NCBI GenBank assembly: GCA_965267435.1
Contig: OZ253960.1
Span: forward strand, 4,340,001 to 4,404,000
From: JAWPMT01 sp965267435
Lineage (GTDB): Bacteria; Bacteroidota; Bacteroidia; Cytophagales; Cyclobacteriaceae
Length of the DNA stretch: 64,000 bases
Reading direction: 5' to 3'
Every line of letters begins with the position of its first letter. The stretch's first letter is position 1. This document shows, piece after piece, positions 53,425 to 60,864 of the stretch. Under the pieces are notes generated by a model that was given only the letters and a program-made list of their open reading frames with translations, was not told the DNA's origin and searched no databases. Both the position numbers and the translations under genes were made by a program.

Positions 53425-54138
53425 ATGACCAAACTTAGCGTAAACGTCAACAAATTTGCAACTCTGCGCAATGCTCGTGGTGGCAACAATCCAGACGTCG
53501 TGCAGGCGGCTCGCGATTGTGAAAAATTTGGAGCTGACGGTATCACAGTCCACCCAAGACCGGACGAGAGACACATCACAGGCGAGGACACCTACGCCCT
53601 CAAGGACGTCGTTACTACGGAGTACAATATTGAAGGGTACCCCGACAAGCGATACATGAAAATCATCGAAGATATACGGCCTACCCAGGCAACTCTGGTG
53701 CCGGACGGCCCTGACGTACTCACATCCAATGCCGGATGGAACACGGTGGAGCAGGCCGACTACCTTAGGGATATTGTAGCCCAGCTCAAGTCCTCTGGTG
53801 CCCGGGTGAGCATCTTCGTCGATCCTGTGGAGCGCATGATAGAAGGGGCCGCAAAAACTGGGGCTGACCGCGTGGAGCTCTATACCGAACCCTATGCTGC
53901 CGGCTACCTGATCGACAAAGAGGAGGCTGTGCGCGACTATGTCAACGCTGCTAACGCTGCCAGAAACCTGGGCCTCGGCGTGAATGCCGGTCACGACCTG
54001 GACCTTCACAACCTGAAATACTTGAAGGAGCACCTGCCGGACCTCGACGAAGTGTCCATTGGCCATGCGCTAATCTGCGATGCCCTCTACTATGGGCTTG
54101 AAAACATCATTCCCATGTACAAGCGACAGTTACAATGA
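53425..54138 (+). CDS. pdxJ: Pyridoxine 5'-phosphate synthase PdxJ
   Basis: Condenses 1-deoxyxylulose-5-phosphate with 3-amino-2-oxopropyl phosphate to give pyridoxine 5'-phosphate (DXP-dependent vitamin B6 pathway). It is 237 residues: the TIM-barrel start LSVNVNKFATLRNARGGNNP, GADGITVHPRPDERHI, a conserved Glu in VELYTEPYA and the C-terminal phosphate site LGVNAGHDLDLHNL, then DEVSIGHALI. It overlaps the alpha/beta hydrolase gene by four bases, and supplies the PLP used by enzymes such as the aminotransferase at 28.5 kb. Confidence 0.97.
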   Translation: MTKLSVNVNKFATLRNARGGNNPDVVQAARDCEKFGADGITVHPRPDERHITGEDTYALKDVVTTEYNIEGYPDKRYMKIIEDIRPTQATLVPDGPDVLTSNAGWNTVEQADYLRDIVAQLKSSGARVSIFVDPVERMIEGAAKTGADRVELYTEPYAAGYLIDKEEAVRDYVNAANAARNLGLGVNAGHDLDLHNLKYLKEHLPDLDEVSIGHALICDALYYGLENIIPMYKRQLQ

Positions 54139-54890
54139 AACTGAACTTCAGAGTAATGGGCGATGGGGAACCAGTTCTGGTGCTTCACGGTGTATTCGGC
54201 TCAGCGGACAACTGGCAAACTGTCGGAAAAGAATTGGCAAAAAGCCATCGCGTCTATTTGATAGACCTGAGAAATCACGGATTATCTCCTCACGACGATG
54301 CGATGAACTACTGGGCGATGAGTGATGATATTCATGACCTCTGCCGGTCAGAAAACATCCAGGAATGCCGCGTGATCGGTCATTCTATGGGTGGGAAAGT
54401 CGGAATGTATTTCTCTTGCCGATTTCCGGAACTTGTTTCTCAACTGGTAGTGGTTGACATAGCTCCAAAATATTACGTACCTCACCATCAGAACATCTTT
54501 AAGGCATTTCACTCTGTCGATCTGGGGAGCATTGCATCGCGCAAGGAGGCGGATGACCAGGTCAGTGCTGTCATAGCAGACTTTGGCATTCGCCAATTCA
54601 TCCTCAAGAACCTCCAAAGAACTAGTGATGGTTTCTCCTGGAAACTTAATCTCCAAGCCATCGAGCGCAGTATCGACGAACTCGGGCAGGGATTACCAGC
54701 GGATCTGTCATTTGAGAAAAGTACTTTGTTTATCCGAGGAACCAACTCCGACTACATCAGTGGGGATGACGAGCGCCTGATACTCGACCATTTCCCTCAA
54801 GGCCGTGTCGTGGACATCAAGGCCGGTCACTGGGTGCATGCCGAAAAACCGCTGGAGGTTCTTACCTCAGTTCTTGACTTTTTCGACTAG
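54135..54890 (+). CDS. Alpha/beta hydrolase (YbfF-like)
   Basis: A 251-residue alpha/beta-fold hydrolase, esterase or thioesterase type. The oxyanion loop is VLVLHGVFGSADNW, the nucleophile elbow is GHSMGG with Ser84, and a C-terminal GHWVHAEKP supplies the catalytic His. A conserved LIDLRNHGLSPHDDAM block places it with YbfF/PldB-like esterases. The start overlaps pdxJ (ATGA). Its stop overlaps, antiparallel, the end of the frameshifted DUF2905 gene. The physiological substrate is unknown. Confidence 0.9.
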   Translation: MKLNFRVMGDGEPVLVLHGVFGSADNWQTVGKELAKSHRVYLIDLRNHGLSPHDDAMNYWAMSDDIHDLCRSENIQECRVIGHSMGGKVGMYFSCRFPELVSQLVVVDIAPKYYVPHHQNIFKAFHSVDLGSIASRKEADDQVSAVIADFGIRQFILKNLQRTSDGFSWKLNLQAIERSIDELGQGLPADLSFEKSTLFIRGTNSDYISGDDERLILDHFPQGRVVDIKAGHWVHAEKPLEVLTSVLDFFD

Positions 54891-55091
54891 AACCTGCGAA
54901 CCAGGTAAATGATCAGACTCAAGATGACACTAAATCAAGAGGGAAGAGGTTATCGGAATATATACCTTGGTGCTGCCGGACTCAAATCTCAGGTCTCCCG
55001 GCAATCTGCCGAGTGGCAACGATATGCCAGTTTCCACCAGGATGCCCACGATGATAAGCACTGTGCCAACGACAATCAATAACTTTCCCAT
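54887..55091 (-). pseudogene. DUF2905 family small membrane protein, frameshifted
   Basis: Short inner-membrane protein of the DUF2905 family. From the ATG at 55089-55091 it reads MGKLLIVVGTVLIIVGILVE then LPLGRLPGDLRFE and YIPITSSLLI, after which the frame hits TAG (54930-54932) at 53 residues. Skipping one T at 54932 continues the family's second membrane helix, SVILSLIIYLVRRF, to a stop at 54887-54889. That gives 67 residues, the normal length. So a single extra T in an ATTT run breaks the gene. The real protein is either lost from that point, or the base is a sequencing error. The stop overlaps the convergent hydrolase gene. Confidence 0.85.
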
Positions 55092-55103
55092 TTCCGATAA
55101 GAG

Positions 55104-55820
55104 GTGAGTGTCAAAGGTAGACTTTTCTTGATCCCGACTTATCTGGACCCTTCAAATGGCCCCGAGATCATCGCACCAATGGTAAAGGATATTATTGCGG
55201 GTACAAACCACTTCCTCGTAGAACAAGTCAGAACAGCGCGACGGTACATCAGCTCCCTAAATCTGGGCTTGGACATCAGCTCCCTTCATTTCTCCACACT
55301 TGACAAGGACACTGATAGGAAAGACCTTCAGAGACTTATGGCCCCGCTCCTTCAAGGTGAGGACATGGGATTGATGTCTGAAGCTGGAATGCCTGGTATT
55401 GCTGATCCTGGCAGACTGGCAGTCGACTATGCCCACCAAAAGGGGATCACAGTTGTTCCCCTGCCAGGGCCGTCCTCCATTATTCAGGCACTCATTGCAT
55501 CAGGAATGGACGGACAGCGGTTCACCTTTCATGGCTACCTACCCATTGAGCGCCGCGAGCGCATCGCCAGGATGGTGGCGCTCGAAAAGGAAGTGCGTCG
55601 AACAGGGGCAACCCAGATTTTCATGGAAACACCCTATCGCAACGACAAACTGCTGGATGACCTCCTGACCCATCTCGCTGGTGAGTCGCTATTGTGTATC
55701 GCCTCTTGTATTACCGGTACTGAGGAGCTGATCAGAACACAATCGGTGAAACAGTGGAAGAGCAGCAAGCCAGACCTACACAAAAAGCCTACTATTTTTT
55801 GCCTCGGAAGCCGCCCATAG
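55104..55820 (+). CDS. SAM-dependent methyltransferase, RsmI-like paralogue
   Basis: A 238-residue methylase of the tetrapyrrole (corrin/porphyrin) methylase fold, related to RsmI which 2'-O-methylates 16S rRNA C1402. It has GRLFLIPTYLDPSNGPEIIA, MGLMSEAGMPGIADPGRLA (SAM loop), VVPLPGPSSIIQALIASGMD and FTFHGYLPIERRERIARM. It differs from true RsmI at the N-terminus, lacking the usual GTLYVVATPIGNL; in Bacteroidota such shorter relatives exist beside RsmI. The start is GTG at 55104-55106, twelve bases from the divergent DUF2905 start. Confidence 0.85.
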   Translation: MSVKGRLFLIPTYLDPSNGPEIIAPMVKDIIAGTNHFLVEQVRTARRYISSLNLGLDISSLHFSTLDKDTDRKDLQRLMAPLLQGEDMGLMSEAGMPGIADPGRLAVDYAHQKGITVVPLPGPSSIIQALIASGMDGQRFTFHGYLPIERRERIARMVALEKEVRRTGATQIFMETPYRNDKLLDDLLTHLAGESLLCIASCITGTEELIRTQSVKQWKSSKPDLHKKPTIFCLGSRP

Positions 55821-55874
55821 GTCGAAGTATTTAGGGTTTGTTCTCAGTATCAAGCACAATTCCACTAGAAACGA

Positions 55875-55882
55875 TAAATTTG
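55875..55882 (+). promoter_or_regulatory. Candidate -7 box for metK
   Basis: TAAATTTG matches TAnnTTTG exactly, 20 bases before the metK ATG. A TTTG occurs at 55837-55840 but too far upstream to be a normal -33 element. No SAM riboswitch is recognisable in the 81-base gap. Confidence 0.4.
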
Positions 55883-55901
55883 CGCCCTAAAATAGAAATA
55901 G

Positions 55902-57155
55902 ATGTCATACTTGTTCACCTCCGAGTCCGTTTCCGAAGGCCACCCCGACAAGGTTGCCGATCAGATTTCTGATGCCCTTATTGACCACTTTCTTGCCTTT
56001 GATCCTGATTCCAAGGTCGCCTGCGAAACCCTTGTAACCACGGGTCTTGTCACCCTGGCAGGAGAAGTGAAATCCAAAAGCTACCTGGACGTCCAGCAAA
56101 TTGCCCGAGATGTTATTGAGAAAATTGGCTACACGAAGAGTGAATATCAATTTGACTCTAAGTCCTGTGCCGTGCTCTCCGCTATCCACGAGCAGTCAGA
56201 GGATATCAACCGCGGTGTGGACCGAGACAACCCCGAAGAGCAAGGTGCCGGGGATCAGGGGATGATGTTTGGCTATGCCACAAAGGAGACCGAAAATTTT
56301 ATGCCCCTGGCGCTGGATCTGTCTCATAAGATCCTCAGAGAGTTGGCGGCACTGCGACGAGAGAACAAGGACATAACTTATCTCCGACCTGATGCAAAAT
56401 CGCAGGTGACAATCGAGTATGACAATCACAACCAGCCCGTAGGGATTGACGCGATCGTGGTATCAACGCAACACGATGAATTTGACAGCGATGACGAAAG
56501 TATGCTATCAAAGATCAAAGAAGACATTGTCAGCATTCTTATCCCTCGGGTAAAGGCAAAGCTGAAGCCGGAAATCCAGGCGCTATTCAATGATCAAATC
56601 AAATACCACATCAATCCGACCGGTAAGTTCGTTATCGGCGGGCCGCACGGTGATACCGGTCTCACTGGTCGCAAAATCATCGTCGACACATATGGAGGAA
56701 AAGGTGCACACGGAGGGGGGGCCTTCTCTGGCAAAGATCCTTCAAAAGTAGACCGCTCGGCAGCATACGCCACACGCCACATCGCAAAGAATCTCGTCGC
56801 TGCCGGGGTTGCGGACGAAGTGCTGGTACAGGTTTCATATGCCATCGGAGTAGTGGAGCCCATGGGTATCTACGTCAATACTTACGGCACGGCTAAGGTG
56901 GATCTCACCGATGGAGAGATCGCTCAAAAAGTACAAGAGATCTTCGACATGCGTCCTGTCGCCATCGAACGACGTCTGAAGCTTCGAGAACCTATTTACT
57001 CTGAAACAGCTGCCTATGGCCACATGGGTCGCGTGCCAGAATCTAAGACGATCACATTTAAATCTTCCGGCAAAGAGGTGACCAAAGAGGTCGAAACCTT
57101 TACATGGGAGAAATTGGATTACGTGGACCAGGTCAAGAGTGCTTTCGGGCTATAA
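55902..57155 (+). CDS. metK: S-adenosylmethionine synthetase
   Basis: Makes SAM from ATP and methionine; SAM feeds the methyltransferases found elsewhere in the window. It is 417 residues with ESVSEGHPDKVADQISDA (N-terminal active-site loop), GAGDQGMMFGYATKET, and GGPHGDTGLTGRKIIVDTYG, GGGAFSGKDPSKVDRSAAY. All expected catalytic positions look intact. Its stop lies 17 bases inside the next gene, a DJ-1/PfpI lipoprotein. Confidence 0.98.
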   Translation: MSYLFTSESVSEGHPDKVADQISDALIDHFLAFDPDSKVACETLVTTGLVTLAGEVKSKSYLDVQQIARDVIEKIGYTKSEYQFDSKSCAVLSAIHEQSEDINRGVDRDNPEEQGAGDQGMMFGYATKETENFMPLALDLSHKILRELAALRRENKDITYLRPDAKSQVTIEYDNHNQPVGIDAIVVSTQHDEFDSDDESMLSKIKEDIVSILIPRVKAKLKPEIQALFNDQIKYHINPTGKFVIGGPHGDTGLTGRKIIVDTYGGKGAHGGGAFSGKDPSKVDRSAAYATRHIAKNLVAAGVADEVLVQVSYAIGVVEPMGIYVNTYGTAKVDLTDGEIAQKVQEIFDMRPVAIERRLKLREPIYSETAAYGHMGRVPESKTITFKSSGKEVTKEVETFTWEKLDYVDQVKSAFGL

Positions 57156-57861
57156 GTACATCCTGATCCTCAGCGGTCTTTGGCTCGCGAGCTGCTCTGC
57201 GGGAGTCAAAGATCAGCCAGTGGCTATCATCGACGAAAGCAAGCTGCAAGCGGGTTTCCTGTTAATAGACGGTGTCTATAACTCGGAGCTGATGGCTCCC
57301 TACGACATCTTTCAGCACACCGTCTTCCATACGGAGGGTGGCATCGAAGTATTCACGGTCAGTCCTACAAAGAATCCCATCACAACTTTTGAGGGGCTTA
57401 GAATATTGCCTGATTATACGTTTGACGAGCACCCGGATATTGACATTCTTGTAGTGGCCAGTGCAGAGCATAATATGGATAGCGACCTCGAGAATGAGGA
57501 GTTGATCTCATTCGTTCGGCGAGTCGGTGAATCGGCAGACTACGTAATGTCTTTGTGCGACGGCGCATTTGTATTAGCCAAGGCTGGTCTGGTAGAAGGC
57601 AAAGTCTCTACAACTTTCCCCTCGGATATAGGGCGCTATCGTCAAATGTTCCCTGACCTTGATGTGAGGGAAGACCTTTCGTTCGTCCACGATGGAAAAC
57701 TGCTGACCTCTGCCGGGGGAGCAAAGTCGTACGACGTCGCACTGTACCTTGTTGATGAATTGTACGGCGACAGTGTCGCCAAGGGAGTTGGCCGCGGACT
57801 GGTGATCGACTGGGACCTTGCCAGTTACGAGTACTTCAAGGAAGAAAGCCTAGAAAATTAG
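57139..57861 (+). CDS. DJ-1/PfpI family lipoprotein
   Basis: A 240-residue exported protein. The start is GTG at 57139 (MLSGYKYILILSGLWLASC), giving a lipoprotein signal with lipidated Cys19. The catalytic fold is DJ-1/PfpI (GATase1-like): GFLLIDGVYNSELMAPYDIF, IDILVVASAEHNM and the nucleophile elbow SLCDGAFVLAKAGLV with Cys140. Where many members have TTHW after the elbow, this one reads TTFPSDIGR, so the usual His is absent and hydrolase activity is doubtful. It converges with, and overlaps by 12 bases, the aldo/keto reductase gene. Confidence 0.87.
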   Translation: MLSGYKYILILSGLWLASCSAGVKDQPVAIIDESKLQAGFLLIDGVYNSELMAPYDIFQHTVFHTEGGIEVFTVSPTKNPITTFEGLRILPDYTFDEHPDIDILVVASAEHNMDSDLENEELISFVRRVGESADYVMSLCDGAFVLAKAGLVEGKVSTTFPSDIGRYRQMFPDLDVREDLSFVHDGKLLTSAGGAKSYDVALYLVDELYGDSVAKGVGRGLVIDWDLASYEYFKEESLEN

Positions 57862-58866
57862 CTTGTCGTAGTCGCCGCCGAAGGAAACGTGCTTCACGCC
57901 ATCCTGCTTAAGGAAATCATGCGGGAATCCCAACTCAATAGCACTGACATCATCCAATTTCTCCATGGCCGCCTTTGGGATTTCTATTTCCGCGGCTTTG
58001 AGACTGTCCTGTATCTGCTCCAATTTCCTGGCACCGACGATTGGAATTGATTGCGACGGGTGCTGCATGGTCCATCGCGTTGCCAATTGGGCAGGACTGA
58101 CTCCCAACTCCTGAGCAAGGTCGACGACCGTCTGTGCAATCCTGTTACTGCGCTCACTTCGGCGTGCGCTTTCCTCCTTCACCCGGCCAGCGTCTCCACC
58201 TTTGAGATATTTGCCGGTGAGCGCTCCTCCACCTAATGGCGCCCAAGGCGTCAGGGTAAGCCCCAAGGCATCTGCCATAGGGATCAAGTCGCGTTCAGGC
58301 GTTCGCTGGAGCAAGCTGTACTCGACCTGAAGTCCAATAAATTTCGACCACCCGCGAAACTCTGCAATCGTATTAGCTCTCGAGACAATCCATGCAGGTG
58401 TGTCGGAAATGCCAATGTAGTGCACCTTTCCCTGGCTGACCAGATCCTCTAGCCCCTTCATGACTTCTTCTACGGGCGTAGTGCCGTCCCACATGTGTAC
58501 CCACAAGAGATCGATCGATTCCATTCGCAGCCGATTCAGACTCTCCTCCACGCTCCGCATCATGTTCTTCCGATGATTGCCAGCATAGTTCAAGTCGTTC
58601 GGTTTGTCAAAGAGCGTATACTTTGTCGCCACCACGAAGTGATCCCGATCGGACTTGACAAATTCTCCAACATATTTTTCGCTCGTGCCTTCAGTGTATC
58701 TATTGGCGGTGTCGATGAAGTTGCCTCCTAAGTTGGCATAGTAATCGAAAATCGCCTTACTCGTGCGTTTATCAGCTCCCCAGCCCCATTCCTCTCCAAA
58801 GGTCATGGTCCCTAAACAGATCTCGGAAACCCTCAATCCTGAATTACCCAGTAGTCTATATTTCAT
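57850..58866 (-). CDS. Aldo/keto reductase
   Basis: NADPH-dependent oxidoreductase of 338 residues with a TIM-barrel start (YRLLGNSGLRVSEICLGTMT). The catalytic tetrad appears as Asp and Tyr in FIDTANRYTEG, Lys in VVATKYTLF and His in LLWVHMWDG. NADPH contacts are in the GARKLEQIQDSLKAAEI region, which has the SIPIVGARK motif. It resembles the general YdjG/YajO-type reductases, acting on aldehydes or ketones; the natural substrate is unknown. It is transcribed with the SDR gene, 20 bases apart. Confidence 0.93.
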   Translation of the reverse strand: MKYRLLGNSGLRVSEICLGTMTFGEEWGWGADKRTSKAIFDYYANLGGNFIDTANRYTEGTSEKYVGEFVKSDRDHFVVATKYTLFDKPNDLNYAGNHRKNMMRSVEESLNRLRMESIDLLWVHMWDGTTPVEEVMKGLEDLVSQGKVHYIGISDTPAWIVSRANTIAEFRGWSKFIGLQVEYSLLQRTPERDLIPMADALGLTLTPWAPLGGGALTGKYLKGGDAGRVKEESARRSERSNRIAQTVVDLAQELGVSPAQLATRWTMQHPSQSIPIVGARKLEQIQDSLKAAEIEIPKAAMEKLDDVSAIELGFPHDFLKQDGVKHVSFGGDYDKLIF

Positions 58867-58886
58867 CGGTCATTCTTAAAATTCTT

Positions 58887-59585
58887 TCACCATTCGATCA
58901 CCTGCTTGTCTCGCAGAAACTTCCCACTAGGAAGAAGTTTGCGATCCTCTGTCAGCAGCCAAACTGGCGTCTCCGCGCCCTTGTCCACGGTTCTCGTCGC
59001 TCCGGTGCCTCCCATATCTGTCTGTACCCATCCTGGGCAGACGCTATTGATCATGATGCCGTCTGCAGCCAGCTCCGCACCGAAGATAGCGGTCATTGCA
59101 TTCATGGCCGTTTTTGACACACGGTAGGATGGGTAGCCAGCCCCCATGTCACCCAATGCACCCAGGCCACTTGACAGATTGACAATACGCGCGTCCCTGC
59201 TCTTTCTCAACAGGGGCAGCAAGCCTCTCGTCAAGAGCAGAGGGCCATAGAAATTGGTTTCGATGGTCTGCCGGAAAACAGCCATCTCAACTTGCTCCAG
59301 AGAGGAACTTTTGTCGAGGAAAACTCCCGCATTGTTCACCAGACCATCAACCGAATCATATCGGTCACCGAAATGCTGCACAAACTGCTGAATGCTGGCA
59401 TCATTGCCAACGTCCAACTTGAGAAAGTCAACCGTCAAGCCATCTGCTGCGAGGTTGGATTGTGCTTCCTTGCCTTTGTCTGCAACTCGTGCTGTAAGTA
59501 TCACCTCATGGCCATACCCCGCTAATTGCCGGGCAATCTCATAACCTATGCCTCGATTAGCACCTGTGACAATTATCCTGCTCAT
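58887..59585 (-). CDS. Short-chain dehydrogenase/reductase
   Basis: Rossmann-fold SDR of 232 residues. The nucleotide motif is TGANRGIG (7-14), NNAG appears in VDGLVNNAGVFLD, a catalytic Ser lies in NLSSGLGALG, and the Y-x3-K motif is Y154-R-V-S-K158. The second strand ends TARVADKGKEA, where Arg suggests NADP(H) preference. Carbonyl reductase-like function is likely, substrate unknown. The stop is close to the aldo/keto reductase start. Confidence 0.93.
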   Translation of the reverse strand: MSRIIVTGANRGIGYEIARQLAGYGHEVILTARVADKGKEAQSNLAADGLTVDFLKLDVGNDASIQQFVQHFGDRYDSVDGLVNNAGVFLDKSSSLEQVEMAVFRQTIETNFYGPLLLTRGLLPLLRKSRDARIVNLSSGLGALGDMGAGYPSYRVSKTAMNAMTAIFGAELAADGIMINSVCPGWVQTDMGGTGATRTVDKGAETPVWLLTEDRKLLPSGKFLRDKQVIEW

Positions 59586-59672
59586 GCGCTAAAGGTACAA
59601 CGCTGAGGGATATCTGCCTATCGCGGTTCTGTACCGCAACAAACTCTGCAGACTTCGCCAGTTGTCGAGGGA

Positions 59673-60863
59673 TCAGCTAAGGAAAGAAATCAGCACGCCC
59701 GCGGCTACAGCTGAGCCAATGACCCCTGATATGTTGCTGGCCATGGCGTACTGCAACAAATGATTGTTGGGGTCGTGCTTCAAAGCAATGTCGTTAGCAA
59801 CTCTAGAAGCCATCGGTACCGCACTGAGCCCTGTCGCTCCGATCAATGGATTGATCTTCTTCGTAGCAAAGAGGTTGTAGGCTTTCACGGCGAAAATTCC
59901 GCCAGCAATTGAAATAGCGAAAGCCACAAACCCTCCGAGGATGATCAAAAGCGTTTGCATGTTGAGGAATGCCTTAGCAGTCATGGTCGCCCCGACTGAT
60001 AGGCCGAGGAAGATCGTCGCCGCGTTGAGAATAGTGTCTGAGGCAGCTTTGTGAAGCCTACCCGTCGATTGGCCGATTTCCTTCACCAGATTACCAAACA
60101 TTAGCAGCCCAATCAGTGGCACCGATGAGGGTACCAGCAACGCCACTATTGTCCCGACAGCAATGGGGAAAAGGATTTTCAAGGCCTGCAGATTCTTCAC
60201 CGGCTTGCTTGAAGGGAACAGCTTGTCTTGCTGCTTCATATTGATCATCAGTTCACTTTTTGTAGTTGTGAATCGCACAACAAACGGAATGATCACCGGC
60301 ACTAGTGCCATATAAGAATACGCAGCAATAGCGATGGGTCCCAAGAGATGTGGCGCAAGTTTGATCGTGGTGTAAATGGCCGTTGGGCCATCAGCACCCC
60401 CGATGATCCCCAAAGACGCAGCTTCCTTAAGATCAAAACCCAGAGCCACAGACGAAATCAGCACTGTGAAAATGCCGATTTGCGCCGCAGCGCCAAAAAA
60501 TGCCAAACGTAGGTTTCGCAACATCGGACCGAAGTCCGTCAAAGCGCCTACTCCGAGGAAAATAATTGGGGGTAAGAAACCCGTTTTGATCAACGCATAG
60601 TACAGAAAGTTCATGATCCCATGCTGATTGGCAATCTGGAACAAAGTCAGACTTTCATCTACTTTATCAACGCTCATCTGCCCTCCAGGGAAATTAGCCA
60701 ACAGCATCCCAAATGCGATGGGTACCAATAGTAGCGGTTCGTATTGTTTCTTGACCCCCAAAAACAGGAGAAAGAAAGCGATAATCAGCATTAAGAGGAT
60801 CTGAGGCTCATCCACAATGTTTTGGATGGCCGTCATCTCGTAGAGCTTCTGCAGTAGATCCAA
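59673..60863 (-). CDS. oadB: Oxaloacetate decarboxylase subunit beta (Na+ pump)
   Basis: Membrane subunit that couples decarboxylation to Na+ export. It is 396 residues with about eleven hydrophobic segments and family blocks GMLLANFPGGQM, KTGFLPPIIFLGVGALTDFG, SLGIIGGADGPTAIYTTIKL (Asp of the ion path), NLVKEIGQSTGRLH and LIGATGLSAVPMASRVAND, with HDPNNHLLQYAMASNISGVI near the end. I took the TTG at 60861-60863 as start, one base after oadA ends; an ATG nine codons in (MTAIQNIVDEPQ) is possible. It is the last gene of oadG-oadA-oadB. Confidence 0.93.
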   Translation of the reverse strand: MDLLQKLYEMTAIQNIVDEPQILLMLIIAFFLLFLGVKKQYEPLLLVPIAFGMLLANFPGGQMSVDKVDESLTLFQIANQHGIMNFLYYALIKTGFLPPIIFLGVGALTDFGPMLRNLRLAFFGAAAQIGIFTVLISSVALGFDLKEAASLGIIGGADGPTAIYTTIKLAPHLLGPIAIAAYSYMALVPVIIPFVVRFTTTKSELMINMKQQDKLFPSSKPVKNLQALKILFPIAVGTIVALLVPSSVPLIGLLMFGNLVKEIGQSTGRLHKAASDTILNAATIFLGLSVGATMTAKAFLNMQTLLIILGGFVAFAISIAGGIFAVKAYNLFATKKINPLIGATGLSAVPMASRVANDIALKHDPNNHLLQYAMASNISGVIGSAVAAGVLISFLS

Positions 60864-60864
60864 C

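Noticed and set aside
55821..55901. SAM riboswitch before metK
   Set aside because: The gap is only 81 bases and shows no recognisable conserved core or paired helices of known SAM riboswitches.
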